This document shows positions 48,126-60,605 of a stretch of 64,000 nucleotides of DNA, piece by piece (position 1 is the first letter of the stretch; each line of letters begins with the position of its first letter). The DNA comes from Trichopria drosophilae (lineage: Eukaryota > Arthropoda > Insecta > Hymenoptera > Diapriidae). The notes below the pieces were generated by a model, which was not told where the DNA came from, ran no database searches, and saw only the letters and a list, made by a program, of their open reading frames with translations. The DNA lies in contig CM059584.1 in the NCBI GenBank assembly GCA_030407085.1, forward strand, positions 103,415,001-103,479,000, read 5' to 3'. The position numbers and the translations under genes are program-made.

Positions 48126-50429
48126 AAAATCTCTGTTATTTTTCGAGAGAGCATCACAACGTTCTACTAATGAATTACGCCCTGTTTTATGCCTATATGT
48201 TACATTAAATAAGACCTGTTTGTTTTGTAGGCATTGAAACAAAGATTATACGATTTATTTAAACTTCGATGTCACATTTCAGACTAATAACGAATCCAAA
48301 TGCAGTTTATTCGTGTGCATCGGTAATATTAATTACTTTTACTATATTTGTTCTAAATATTGAGTTTTAATGAATCGTAGAGGATTTTTCTTGGAATACA
48401 TTTGTGTCTAGGTCGGACTTATGGGCGAATGGAATGGTCGAATGGTGGACTTGGATGTTTTATTGAGATCTAACACCATTTGGATAATTACCCTGCCCAC
48501 AAGCAGAATTAAAGAAAGGTTTTGGTTACAATAATTAAAATTTTTTATACTGGAACGATGTAATTTGGTTCCTTATACATGAACTGAATTAGCCGCTTGT
48601 ACACGGAGAACAACTTTGTTTGAAAATATCAATGGCTCCCACAGCAGTGTGAGGTATGGTAATTACTTACTTCATAACTGTTTGCGAACATCTTACTTAA
48701 CAATAACTTTGCAGCAGTATTGCATGATGTGCCTACGTCCTTGCTGACCAACATATCCAGAAAAGATTAATATATTTTCGATGCAAAATCTTGTACCTCG
48801 ATATAATGAAAAGAATTGAACATAGAATAATCAAACAAGTTTTTCTACCATTTTCATAGTGCAAAAGTCCGCCCTTATCTACGTGGTCTTATTTACCTTA
48901 TATCTTACTGTTGGTCAATTTTCTTACTTCATTCCTGATTTCAGTCGCATTTTTTCTATTAATTTAAATATTGCTTTTTATAGGGTTATGAGAGACCTAG
49001 TTTTCTTTTTTTATGACAAATTTGACGTAAATGATTTATTCAGCGTTTAACTATATTCTACTGAAGTCTATATTTTCACCTAAAATAGTTATTTTACTTT
49101 AATGCCAATTAGAGTTCTGGAAATAAAATTTTAAAATCCCATGTCGATTTGTCGTCCAATAGAAAATCTCCAACACTCGATATTTACAGAACGTTTCGGT
49201 ACGTGATAATGGATCGCGCTTTGCGACGTTTTCCTCTTATAAGCTCAACAGAGCTTGCGCATATAACGTTCGATTTTCGCGAAAACGTCAATGACGGAGG
49301 TTGCTCCATTCGACACTTCCGTGCCCGTGCTATTAGCACGTAGCACAAAGGGGTATGCTCGATTATACGCTTTGCAATTTTCCATGTGCCTACATAGCTC
49401 CCGATGTCGCATCACCTTTTTCACGATGTGAACAGACCACAGCGCGTTGCACACGACGCTCCTTTATTTAGGGATACAAAACTTCCCTTATACTTTCAAA
49501 CAATTTCTAACAAAAAAACTATCGCTTAACCAATAAGCAACGCATACTAAGCCGAATTCCCTTAGTTTTAATATACTCCGGACATTAAGTTCTCTCATCT
49601 TTATTATAAACATCTCGTAAAGTTGTCCAGAAATGAGTTGGCTGCGCACATGGCTTTTTTCCAACACAGAAACTTTTTCCGTGTAGAAGTTTTCCGTACG
49701 GCTAATTAGGTAAGTTTGATGCTATTGGAACTTTGCAATGAGAATTACGAACAATTTCATCAGCTGGGTTTCGAAAAGCTGCTTCCTGAATCAGCCTTGA
49801 AGAGTTATTAGAATTTTCAACTGATGAGAAATGAAGTGTTTCTCCGTTAACTATTTCGTGGTGTGTTTGGGAAAGTGGGGCGGCACCAGCAGATTTCAGA
49901 AAATTTAAGTTTATATTGAGTAACTTTTTTAAATAACGAAAATAAAAACTTAAATATTTTTATCGCGAACATGTGTGATGAACACATGTTGTTGTCGATC
50001 ATGGAGATATTTCGGCATTAATTATCATCAAACATTATCGAACCTTGGGTGAAAATATCGCTAGTTTTCAATATGATTCTAGGCTTCGTACTAAGAAAAC
50101 AAAAAAAGTGTACGCCAATATTCAGTGAAATTTTTTAATTTCAACAAGGTGAGAAAAGAAAAGAATTTCTTAATACGATATTACCATCATTACTTCATTT
50201 AAAGCCATACTAGCTTTACTGCTTACTAAAAATGATGACACCTATTCATCAGTCAAAATATTAGTAAACATGACTGAATGATGAAAATAAACAATGTATG
50301 AGTAATTCTAATTAAATTATTTATAATATTGTTTGAGTGCATTGAGAAAAATAAACGAATCTTCGTATAAGAAATTGATGACATATACTCACAATAGTGG
50401 TCGCATGTGAGGAAGGGAATAAATAAACA
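48126..50429. other. No gene seen; GC-richer patch at ~49190-49480
   Basis: The patch has overlapping frames on both strands (49149-49343 plus, 49245-49454 minus) with no family. GAATGGTCGAATGGTGGA near 48435 is a short direct repeat. The rest is AT-rich. Confidence 0.45.
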
Positions 50430-51415
50430 ATGGTAACAATAATGATCTTCTTTTATTTTTTAAAAGCTTTTGGCACTGTCCATGATCTTTTTTCAAAAAT
50501 TAAAATCACTAGAAATTTCTACATGTACATTGAGGGGGTTTGCCTCCTATCTAACAAGGCGCATTCATGCAGTAATTGGGAATATGGGAGAATATCTGAG
50601 TGGAAAAAGGATTTTGCTGGAGTCCCTCAAGGATCCATATTAGGACCGTTTCTTTTCTCTATCTTTGTTAATGATATACCCACAGACCTGCAGCATTCTT
50701 TCCATCTTCTATATGTAGATGATCCGCACATTATGTCGCGGTGTAAGTATTCTGAATTGTCGACCATCATTCGTCTATTAAACGAGGACACGAATGCCGT
50801 ACTTCATTATTTATGCACTAATGGGTTCGCGTTGAATTTAATAAAGACGAAAGAAATGCAGTCAGGCTTATCGCCATTTGATAATCGTTTCGATCCAGCG
50901 GATTACCCTTCTCTTGAGGTTGAGAATAGCATAATTCCTCTTGTTCCCATAGTAACGAATCTAAAACTCAAAAGTTGACTCTAAACTTACTTAGAATCCA
51001 CATTAGGTATTCCATCAAAGAATCTGTAATCATATATGAATAGCCAATATTTGGCTGGTTTATCGAAATGACATTGCTGGATTTGCTATTATAATCGCTG
51101 TCACAGCTAATATTTCGTAGTATCTGCAAACCAATTTGCAGATATAGCGATATATTTGTCAGCAAGTGTTATTTTGCTGAAATGGACAAAATATTTTTTT
51201 CCGTGAACAGATAAATGAGATTACTAGAAAGGTTTACATTGCAGCCTGTAGCCTAAAGTTCAATAAGAATGTATGTCCCACCAATCTCAGACGAGACTTA
51301 TAGTAGTTGTTCTCATATTCACGCACTTTGACTACTGTTGTGTGACCTAAGCTGATATTTCCCGTATACGCAAAGTGCGCTTATTGAATGCATGTATGTC
51401 ATTTATATTTAATCA
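50430..51415 (+). pseudogene. Non-LTR retrotransposon reverse transcriptase, broken
   Basis: The 182-codon frame 50430-50978 covers the RT palm. It holds FLKAFGTV (residues 10-17) for the usual DFSKAFDTV, then GVPQGSILGPFLFSIFVND (64-82), YVDD (95-98) and NGFALNLIKTKEM (131-143). A related 3' part resumes at about 51205 with QINEITRKVYIAA, then NLRRDL, then after a shift VVVLIFTHFDYCCVT and RLLNAC, matching the thumb/C-terminal region of such RTs. Between the two parts is about 230 bases of unrelated sequence (50975-51205). The motif A aspartate is lost (Tyr in its place), and there are in-frame stops and a frameshift. No endonuclease was found upstream. The clade is probably Jockey/CR1-like. 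Confidence 0.85.
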
Positions 51416-52134
51416 TAAAATGCAAAAATAGTGTCTTACGATATCGATATAAATTGGTTGGGGGGGGGGGTGATTGTACTTAATAGCTGTAATAATGCTT
51501 AATATACGTAATAAACTACATTATAACGTGACGTTATACCTTTATAATTTATTCACCTTGAGACATAATATTATATAATACTTTTATACCAAATGAGAAT
51601 CGATTTCTCGGATTGCAAATGTACAGAATAATTTATTCGCCACCTGTTGACAATGGCGAGAAACGTCAAAATTTAAAAAGACCTACTTGCATGAAAACGA
51701 ACTATATTTCTTGAATCAATGAAAAATTTCTTAAAATTAAATAAATATTTGATTCGATTCAAGTTGTCGAATGGAATAAATTTAGATTACCAAGTCAATG
51801 TTTATTAGGTTAAAATAAATATATACTCGAAGAATAAAAAATGTCATGTAGATGAAGAAACACATTTCCTGGATTAGGGATATATTTATTGAAACGTAGT
51901 AAATATTTACTGATTTTTAAGAGAAAATTTATTTCTTTTAAGTAAATATTTAATTGTTCAAAATAAATCTTGATCTTCTTTAAATAATTATTTTGTTTGG
52001 ACTATGTAAGTAAACTATTTTCTTGAGTTAATATCAATAAATAATTGTTATCAGGAATATAGTTATTGACATCAAGTCTTACAATTTTCGGAATCTGAAC
52101 ATATGATTTCTTTGGCGGAGAAAAATATTTGTTT
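51416..52134. other. No gene seen; G11 run and AAATATTT-rich sequence
   Basis: Eleven G in a row occupy 51460-51470. From about 51700 on, related TAAATATTTA, TTCTTGA and AAGTAAAT pieces recur at irregular spacing, as in an old A/T-rich non-autonomous element. Confidence 0.5.
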
Positions 52135-52273
52135 AAGGTTTATTTCCTTCAAGTAAATCATTTTCTTGGCAAATTATATCCATAATTCATTATGTACATA
52201 ATTCAAGCCTATATTTTCTTAATGTAGGATATAATTTGCCAAGAAAATGATTTACTTGAAGGAAATAAACCTT
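52135..52273. repeat. Perfect 47-bp inverted repeat with 45-bp loop
   Basis: 52135-52181 and 52227-52273 are exact reverse complements (47 of 47). They start AAGGTTTATTTCCTTCAAGT and the loop is 52182-52226. Perfect pairing in a region where related short motifs have otherwise diverged implies a recent origin or gene conversion. A transcript would fold into a long hairpin, longer than typical animal microRNA stems. Confidence 0.95.
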
Positions 52274-55028
52274 CTCCTAAATCGAAGAAAATTTACTGGA
52301 ATCGCAACATGATTACTTAATTCAAGGAAATCAATCAACTGTAAGTATTGCATTAATTGTACAGATTGCGATGTGTGATATGCAGGAGAAAGTAAACGTA
52401 CACTTAAAACTGAAAGAAATGAACATCAACATAACATTAATAAACCTTCACAATCATATGCAGTAATCACAGAAAATATACTCCAAACGTTACATAATCT
52501 TATATATATAAAATGATTAACATTAAATTACAAAATGCTCCACTAATCAAAATATAAGATACATAGAGTTTACATTTCATATGAACGCATCGTTACAAAA
52601 ATGAAACGTTCATGATTCTCTCCATCACCAAGTGGTCATGAGAGTATAAAAGTGGTAACATTCCGCATTAGCCTCTTTAAAAGGAGTACGAGTTACACAA
52701 AACGTTCAGGAAAAAATGTATGTGTCAATGTCCAATTCTGGCTACTATTTATTAATTTGTAAGCCGAAGCCGTTGTTTTTTATTTTTTATTTGACCGTCA
52801 ACAAAAGAATATCATTTTAAATGTCTATATTTTAATTAAGATTTATATGCAGTCGATTCTCATTCCTGCCACAGGTATATGTATATCATAGTGTTGCTGT
52901 TATCATTTACTTTATTTTATAATTAATTAAGCACAAAACTGAGCAATATGATCTTAGTACATTTAACTGTATACTCGTAACATATTTTATCATTTCTTTG
53001 TATCATAATTATGCGGCCCGAGACAATGTGTTCAATCACAGCCTGTAAATAAAATACAAATACATCAATTTGGCTATCGTTAAGCGTTCCCACTCGTAAA
53101 TTTCCTTTAATATTATTAGTTCAACAAGTTTTAGTCGTGCAAAAATTATTATCTTACATTACGCTTGCTGTGAAAGGCCCTCTCAACTTTATCGTGTACA
53201 AAGGGCAAATAAATTTCAGTCTCTCCGACTGTTGAAAGTTGTACTTGCACAATATGGATGATGGGGCTTTAGCAAATGAAGCTTGCTATTTTGAATTGCA
53301 AAACACGAATCGCACATAGAGGTAATTTTTACGTATGTGCAATAGTTATCGTAATATAACATAACAAATTCATTTTTAAATATCAAATAAATTTGGATTA
53401 GTTTGACGACAAAACAAATAAACAATATAGTAAATTCTTATTGCTGTTTGTAACTCAAATGTAAACGTAAAGTTAAAGTCTCAAATAGTATAGCTAATCA
53501 TGCAACATTATAGAAAATAATTATGTTATACAATTTCATTCACTTTTAAATCTTTTATAAATGAATTAGAATCAAATTAATATAAGAAAATAAACCTAAA
53601 TTTCCGGAATAATTCCTCTTACATCTTTATTAGGCCGACAGCAGCAACAGAAATACAAATTCCGCAAGATCCAGTCAACTTCTCGATGGTCTGCACTTGC
53701 AAACTGGGGCAATATGTTCGTTCCTTCGTACCATCCAGAGAAAATATTCTTCCAAAGAAAAATTGTATTTCCCGTGAGAGGTCACGCCAGGTTTTAAATT
53801 TTCTTACGCTTTTATTCAAATTTTCAAATGGATAATCCGCGACGAGCAGAAATGACCGAAATAACCAAAATGCGATGCAGCGTACTGGAAAATAAGGAAG
53901 CGTTGTTCAAATGCAAGGCACTGCCTGATTTCGCATGTTTCAAAAATATTTGTTCTGAAGAAACATTTCACACAATTCTGCTGGAAATAATATTTACCTC
54001 AAATTTTTACTAACAAAGTTTTTTCAACTATTAATTTAATTAAAGAAACAATACATATTTGTATCATGTTCTTTCTATTCGTATATCATCTATAATTGTC
54101 AAATAGCATTAAAAACAAAACCAATTAAATGACGCATTCAACATTCGTTTTTAAGTTCTACCATTGTTATTCTTAAAATGCAGAAATACCGAAACGCTTA
54201 TAACAATTTTGTTGCCCAGCATAAAACTGAAACTATCGACTGTATTCACAGCAATCTTATTACACATGTTTATCACAATTTCAGAATTTATATAATTATA
54301 AAAATTATTGGACTATTTAATTATCATATAATCAAAACATGATATAAATAAAATGCATAAATTAATATTATATGCAATACACTGTCAGTAATCTAAAACA
54401 TTGACATTTTCATTAAATTCAGCCGCAGCATTTTTGACTGTCACACTTTAGATATGTTTTGAATTTTAGTTTCCATTCTTATACTTGTAGAATGACTGTT
54501 CATAATTAAGAACATGGTTCACAATAACTATAGTAACTCATCATTATTTATTGTTACGCGTGAGGGGGAGGGAGCCACAATTATTTATAATTATGGTAAC
54601 GTATTTTATTGATATATTAGGTTAGTAGCCTTTATTGAGAAATCTCTGGCTGAATAAGAATTAAAGTAAACTTTGATAATTTTATTAAACAAATTGCACA
54701 CGTCGTTAAATGATGATGAAGTAAATACAACTAATTTTTAATGTTATTTAGTATACAATGTGAATAAAAATCTGAAAAATAAGGAATTATTTTCGAATTA
54801 TTTGCAGTGGATTTGGATAGTGCCACGATCACTTTTAGAATATTTTTATGTTAATTACCACCCTAGTGTATATGTATGTATGTAGTTCATGTTTCCTTTT
54901 AAACGACGAAAAATATACAATAAACGTCAAATTTGATACACTGTAAAAAAAAGTTTCAAATTAATGCCGAATACAGCCATAATTTAGGATATAATAAACC
55001 AATTAGAAAATTACATACTTACGCCGTA
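52274..55028. other. No gene seen
   Basis: AT-rich. Frames near 53619-54013 on both strands sit in a slightly GC-richer patch. The minus one ends next to AATAAA (complement of about 53630), but no domain is recognised, so I do not call an exon. Confidence 0.4.
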
Positions 55029-55681
55029 TACACACTAAAATTATTGGAGTCAAATTTCACTCCAAAGGAGTCGAAAATGGGGTAGGCCGGGTTCGACTAC
55101 ATTTGAGTTCTTTGGTAATAAATTATATATCTCAATAAACAATAAAGTTATTAATTTTTTTCTATGCAACTGCAATATATACCTTCTGGCTCTTCGTTTA
55201 TCGAGCAAATTTCGAGTATTCGAAAAGTGTCAGCGAGAAAGTTGTTCATAAAGGTATGAACAAATTTTCTGGAAAGTTTTATTTTTATTGGTCTAATAGT
55301 TAAAAAGTAATGAATGTTTAAAGTTGGTGGCAGCCGATGACCAACGCGTCATGTGCTTCGAGGCCCTGAAAAACTTCATTGTTTATTCAGATATATAATT
55401 TGTTCATTCTTCATTAGATGCAAAAAACTCTAACGAACAATTTCTTTTTTTATTCGTTTCAAAATTCTCAGAATTGAATAAGTTATAGCGAGTTAACACA
55501 AAACATGTTTGTCGGCCGGCCACGTAGTAACCAGTTTTCCTTGCAGCATATAACTACACCGGTAAAGGATTCAAACCTAGCATGAAATACTCTAAAGGAG
55601 CGAATGTGACTCCGAGAGAGTGAAATTTACCGATTACTCTCTCTTGGACTCCGCAATTGAGTCCAATCATTTTAGAGTGTA
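55029..55681. mobile_element. TIR element, ~650 bp
   Basis: The left end TACACACTAAAATTATTGGA with GTCAAATTTCACTCC is matched at the right end by the complement of TTGAGTCCAATCATTTTAGA with GTGTA. GGAGTC/GACTCC motifs repeat in both subterminal regions (for example 55046-55072 and 55596-55655). The core has no transposase frame. TA lies next to the left end, but the right flank gives only an uncertain TA, so Tc1/mariner origin is not established. Confidence 0.72.
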
Positions 55682-57300
55682 CATTAGCTTATTCTAAGAA
55701 CACTTAAAATGTAACGATTTTAAGACTTTTTTTACAGTATAGTTTTTGCTCAGTAATGTATGTGACGGTTGACTATTTAATAGGCTAAAGATATATTAAA
55801 TATATGTTCGTCCATTAATTTCTTTGGAACTTTTGGGTATATCCATTTTTCTAGGTACCTTGGTATAAGAACTGTTTCCCAATTACTAAATAGAAGACAA
55901 TTTTTTTCAGATTTGAAAAGTATCAATTTAGCGTTTCACATCTTTAGAATAATCGGCATGTTTCTTTTTTAATCACTTTTAAATTGCATTTTCTCAATTC
56001 TTTTAAATAACAAAGATACAAAAGTGTCCTGCTTACTGCCATATATTATATAGACGATAATAAAACGTAAGATCTAAAAGATTGTCGCTTTTTTCCACCA
56101 AAAGAATAAGAATGATTCCAATTTCCTGGACAAATCTTGTAAAAGACTCGTAACTTTGTCATAAAAACCGACACTCATAAAACTTGCTGCATCTGCCATA
56201 ATGGTGCGTTATATTCGTCGAGTGAAGCTTTCTCGCCTTCGTCTCTTTTTATTTTTAGAAGAAAATATGTAGATCTCTTGGACGATATACACCTATATAC
56301 ATAATACAAGAATCGTTCTTTTAAGGTACTTTAGAAGCTTTCTTCCACTTTGATAGAATTCCTGATTTTTATTCCTAAGTACAAGAACTGGCATGTCGAG
56401 AGGAAAGTTTCCTCTTCGGGTGACGCAAAGTAGCTCATTCATTACAGCATCAAACAATTTCGCAGCACTGATATTTCATTTAAACGAGGTTTCGTACTGG
56501 GTAACAAATTTTAACAAATTTTCGCACTGCTTTCAGCAGAACATTTCTGCACGTAATATATTTTTCATAGTTACGTATAGTTAACACAAGATATTTATAC
56601 GCTTGTTGAAACTTTATTAAACATTTGCATTTGAATTTTTTCCCGGTGTGTTATATGGGATATTCCACGCTAAGCCGCCTATTTTTTAAATAAAGTTTGT
56701 TTTTCATTTTACCCAATGATAATTGTTTATTCATATAAATGAGATATTTTAAGCCTGACGTGGAATACAAATATGTTTATAAAAAAAATATTATTGCATA
56801 ATTCCATTTTCGAGATTTTCCAGTTGTCGCTTCATTTAATTAATTTACACACAAATGCATTCTGGTAAAAGAAATAAAAATTACATAGATTTTGTTAATT
56901 TTTTAAAAAAGCGTCCTCCTGAAAACAATTGTTTAATAAAAATGAATTACACGTAGGTGAGAAACCGTTTTTATTTTGTTTTGAAATTTTTGTTTAGTGG
57001 AATTATTAATGCATGCCTTTTTGAGTTTTATGCACAGTATCGCATTTCTTGATCTCCAATCATTCGGAATACTTTTTCGTTTACCAAGTAAGTAATATTA
57101 ACTAAGTAAAAATAGTAAAATTAACAACATCAACAAAGTTGTTCTAACAAAAAACGTATTTGTTTTAACTACTCTCGACTCAACTTCTCAATGGTAGTTG
57201 AATTTGTGAAATAAATTTTTTTGAATTTTTTAAAAACATCGTGATTTTTTTAATCGGTGGCCTCAAAAACGCCTGTATACAAAGTTTCACATTTATAAAA
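55682..57300. other. No gene seen
   Basis: AT-rich, with a 63-codon frame at 56393-56584 lacking a domain. Near 57080-57190 short TAACTA/AGTTGTT motifs recur. Confidence 0.5.
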
Positions 57301-57304
57301 TAAA

Positions 57305-57500
57305 ATTTTGAATTTTCGACCGCCACAGTGGATCCGCCATTTTGATTTTTTTAAAAAATAACATGAAATTAATATTCGGAGACCCCAAAAATTTATGGGT
57401 ACTAAGTTTAATTAAGATCAGATAATTTTTAAAGATTTGGTACACAAAGGTAATATTTTACAAATAAAAAAATAGCTTCAGTCGCCATTTTGGAGCCATC
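57305..57500 (+). repeat. Diverged units of the ~115-bp GGATCC-type repeat
   Basis: CCGCCACAGTGGATCCGCCA is followed by TTTTGATTTTTTTAAAAAAT and GGAGACCCCAAAAATTTATG. A further CGCCATTTTGGAGCCATCAT lies near 57481. Confidence 0.6.
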
Positions 57501-57539
57501 ATAGTTAATTTTCTCATGTGTTATTACTAATATTTACAG

Positions 57540-57807
57540 CTCAGGCATTAAAAACACGATATCAGGCTTTGATCCAATGACTTTTCTTGTTTGACATGAA
57601 AATATTGATTACAAAATTTTTGTGAAGGAAAAAATCGCGTTTTTTTTTAAATAATTGTTTATAACTTTTTTACTTCTGTTGTAGACATTTTTTGATAGAA
57701 GAATCTTATAGACTGATCAATTTTACTTTTTGAATTGGTTTTTAATGACAAGGAATATTTCTAAATTCTTGGTGAAATTTGTTTCCTTTTGCTTGGGCGT
57801 TAATGGG
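57540..57807 (-). mobile_element. Terminal fragment of a TTAA-type element (uncertain)
   Basis: Ends in GGGCGTTAATGGG, the same terminus as 19134-19146 and nearly that of 421-431, followed by TCAA in place of TTAA. The inner sequence does not clearly match the other two, and no left end was found. Confidence 0.4.
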
Positions 57808-58595
57808 TCAATTACGAACTAAACCTGACATGTCAATAATACAATAGACGCGATTTAATGTATTTCATAGACTGAGCTTCCTTAACATTTATTGCATGTC
57901 AGTAGAAGCTTTGTAAGAGAGAATTTGAGTCAGTGGAATGTGTCATCGCGTATCCGAGAGTTCCTTGAAAAGTCGAATAAATTTTCTGTCTGAGGTAACA
58001 AATTCCTTCGTTTTTGCAGTTCGAAATTATAATGGCAGATTGGCGGTAGCTAACCCGGGATATATGATTGATTTTCGAAAACCACCAGAGATTCCGAGCG
58101 AAAGCTCCGTCGCGCGTCGTTGAATGTGCAGAGATTTGCCTACCAAATGTCATTTCGACCAATCCAATCGTCCGCCCGAGTTTTATTCGTGCACGAGCGC
58201 GCATTGTCCGCCGTGTAGAAGATGTGGCCGAATACTCCCGGTGTACCTACATAATATCGGCTCTTGCGAACAATCGCACGAATTCAGAAGTAAAATAGCA
58301 ATTGTTATTCGATTCGCTTTTTTATTGCATGTCCATTTAGTCGCGACTCTCTTTCTCCTTGTCCGGTATTTGGGTACTATCATAAGCGACGAGAATGAAA
58401 GCAAATTTTTTTAATAAAAAAGTCTGAGTAAATATGATTGATTTTGTTTAAACGTCATTCAAGTTTTTTTCATGAATAAAGTCTAGAGATTATATTATAG
58501 ATTTAGAAGTAAAAGAGCTAGAGAAGGTAAAAATATTCCATACAGTCTTTATTTATTTTCTGCTTGGTATACCCAATTTTCGTGTTGGGAACATC
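57808..58595. other. No gene called; GC-richer island at 57930-58400
   Basis: Five overlapping frames on both strands (61-101 codons) cover this island, which is typical of GC-rich sequence and not of one gene. It includes GTGCACGAGCGCGCATTGTC. Possibly conserved non-coding DNA or an undetected exon. Confidence 0.35.
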
Positions 58596-58599
58596 AAGA

Positions 58600-59270
58600 C
58601 ATGGTTCTGGGCCGTTAAAGTGACATGTTCAGGTATTTTGGCCAAGACATCTGCCACTACATTGACCTTTATGCCTGCATGTCCCGGAACCTAACCAAAG
58701 GTTACTTTATTCGTTTTCGGCAATTGCTGTAGCGGGTCATGCCAGTCAAGCACCATCTTTGAATTGATTGCGTGCGATGCAATAATATTGATGGCGGCTT
58801 GACTGTCAGATCATATATTAATTTTTTCTCCTTTTAAACCTTTGTCCCGGTTTATTTCAGAGCATTCTACAATAGCCATCACTTCGGGGCCTGGAAATAT
58901 AATACTAGAATATTTGTCTAATGAGATCGGTAGTTGTTTGTTGGGGCCAGAAATACTTAGCCCCACTCCTTTCTCTGTTTTAGACCCATCCGTGAACCAA
59001 TTTAGTTAATTTCTGTCCACTAAGATTTCTATATTTTCTGTCCAGTCCCTTTTTTAATGAAAGCTAACTTTAAATCCTATGTCGAACCAAAGAGTTCTAC
59101 AACATGCGTCCGTTACGGGCGCAATTAGGTCTGAATACCCCGGCTGCTTGAGGATACTCAGATGACCTTTCTCCTCCACCAGTGAGGAGCTTCTTGCCGC
59201 TCCCAGTTTCAACGCCTCTCCTACAGTCTGGGGATGATACCTTAAAAATTCTGAACAGAATATGATAACG
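58600..59270 (-). pseudogene. RNase H domain of a non-LTR retrotransposon, broken
   Basis: Read on the minus strand: a connecting segment SEFLRYHPQTVGEALKLGA with RSSSLVEEKGHLSIL, then the RNase H domain NWFTDGSKTEKGVGL, PGPEVMAIVE, SDSQAAINIIASHAI, and VPGHAGIKVNVVADVLAKI. All four acidic residues expected in RNase H are in place: Asp in FTDGS, Glu in EVMAI, Asp in SDSQAA and Asp in VADVLA. In-frame stops interrupt it, including TGA (complement of 58811-58813) and TAG (complement of 58691-58693, at the W of WVPGH). Both are one transition from TGG. It belongs to the clades with RNase H downstream of RT (I, LOA, R1 or Jockey types). It is opposite in strand to the RT relic at 50.4 kb, so it is a separate insertion. 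Confidence 0.88.
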
Positions 59271-60249
59271 AATTACTATTGAAACTTCATTATATATACC
59301 GTATCGAGCAAGACGACCAAATTAGTGCAGAGGAAGTTTTCGTAAGAACGGTAGAATGAAACAAAATCTCTGCTTTACAGATCGGCCAATATGTTGGCAA
59401 ACTTTTAAAATGTATTTTTTCAATTTATTTATGATTTGGATTGGGCTATTATTGTGCCAGCTATAAAAACTACCAACATTACCTATTTTTTTGTTCATTG
59501 TGACTTATATATGAATCTTCAAATTCGAGTTTTTTTTAATCCGGATAGGTGAAGAATATGTTAAGAACGCCGATGGATCTCTTATGGTGTATAAGATATG
59601 AGAGCCTTTCACGGGTGCGGATCAGAAAGGCCAAAATTCAAAATTCCCCAGAGCCAAAGTTCCCAAAGATTCCGGTGTCATCGATATTGTGATTTTATCC
59701 TCTTTTGTTGTGCGGATGCTTTCAGGAAGTTAAAAAAAATATTTCACCCAATATGTCGTGGGTACTTAAAAATGATACAGCCCCATCTTGCTGATGTTGG
59801 CAGTTGTGGTAATGCAGATGTTATTGAACACTTGTCAACATACGCATAGAACAAAACAGTTTGTGTCAGGAATCGGGTAAGGAAGTGAATATCTTAATCT
59901 TGTAGTACCCCCCTTAAGTGTCTCCCAAGTATTCCTGCATACACGTGACGTAAGCATGCCTATTGTGGCAAATAGATACATCCGATACACTTGATCCATT
60001 ATTATATGAGGAAGTTAGGCAACACCACCTGAACACTTCTAAGGCTTTATTTCATATACTTTTGCGACACCTGCACAAGGTATTCTGTACTCGTCTGGGC
60101 TGCTTCCAGGAAACCTCTCGGACACTTACGAGACACACCCGGAATAGTTTTGGAACATATTTAGGACAAACTCACATTAATCTTGGACCACTTTCGAGAC
60201 ACGATAAATGCTTCACAGAATATCTTCCTAGAGGAAGGAAGTCCATTGG
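59271..60249. other. No gene called; repeated GGACAC/CGAGACAC motifs
   Basis: Frames 59598-59849 and 59963-60346 have no domain. From about 60115 CTCGGACACTTACGAGACAC, TTAGGACAAACTC and GGACCACTTTCGAGACACG form loosely repeated units leading into the hairpin at 60250. Confidence 0.4.
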
Positions 60250-60605
60250 CATTTCGTGTCCAGGTGAAAAAGTCTGCGACACAAGGAAAACGTCGATGAC
60301 ATTGACAGCTATAAAGGCAACCACGAAAATAACGACGAAGGCTTAGGAAATAACGATAACGATACAACCAGCAGCATTCTAATGAACACTTCGAACTTCT
60401 GCCAACATGGTTCCGTAGAGTCAAAAAAGGTTTTGTGTTTCCACAGGTCCTTACAACATGATTAAATATTTGTTTTTTACTTTTTGTAGAAGTTCCAAGT
60501 GCCCACTCTACTTCGCCTTTGTCGTCCTCCTCGTCGTTGCTTTGTCGTTGTCAATGTATTTGTCGTGCTCGTTGTGTCGCAGACTTTTTCGCCAGAGGCA
60601 CTTAT
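60250..60605. repeat. Inverted repeat with diverged arms
   Basis: The left arm (about 60250-60411) pairs with the right arm (about 60486-60605). Matches are AAAAAGTCTGCGACACAAGG against TTGTGTCGCAGACTTTTT, CATTGACA against TGTCAATG, ACGACGAAGGC against GCCTTTGTCGTC, and GAACTTCTG against AGAAGTTCC. The right arm lacks about 45 bases. The overlapping frames here are artefacts; the plus frame at 60458-60748 looks like a membrane protein only because of the CGTCGTTGTCGT-type run. Confidence 0.72.

Noticed and set aside
53619..53819. Possible terminal exon with AATAAA just after the stop on the minus strand
   Set aside because: AATAAA is common in AT-rich DNA and the peptide has no recognised family.
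55075..55105. GGGTTCGACTA, a possible B box of a tRNA or SINE
   Set aside because: No A box upstream and no cloverleaf; it lies in the subterminal part of a TIR element.
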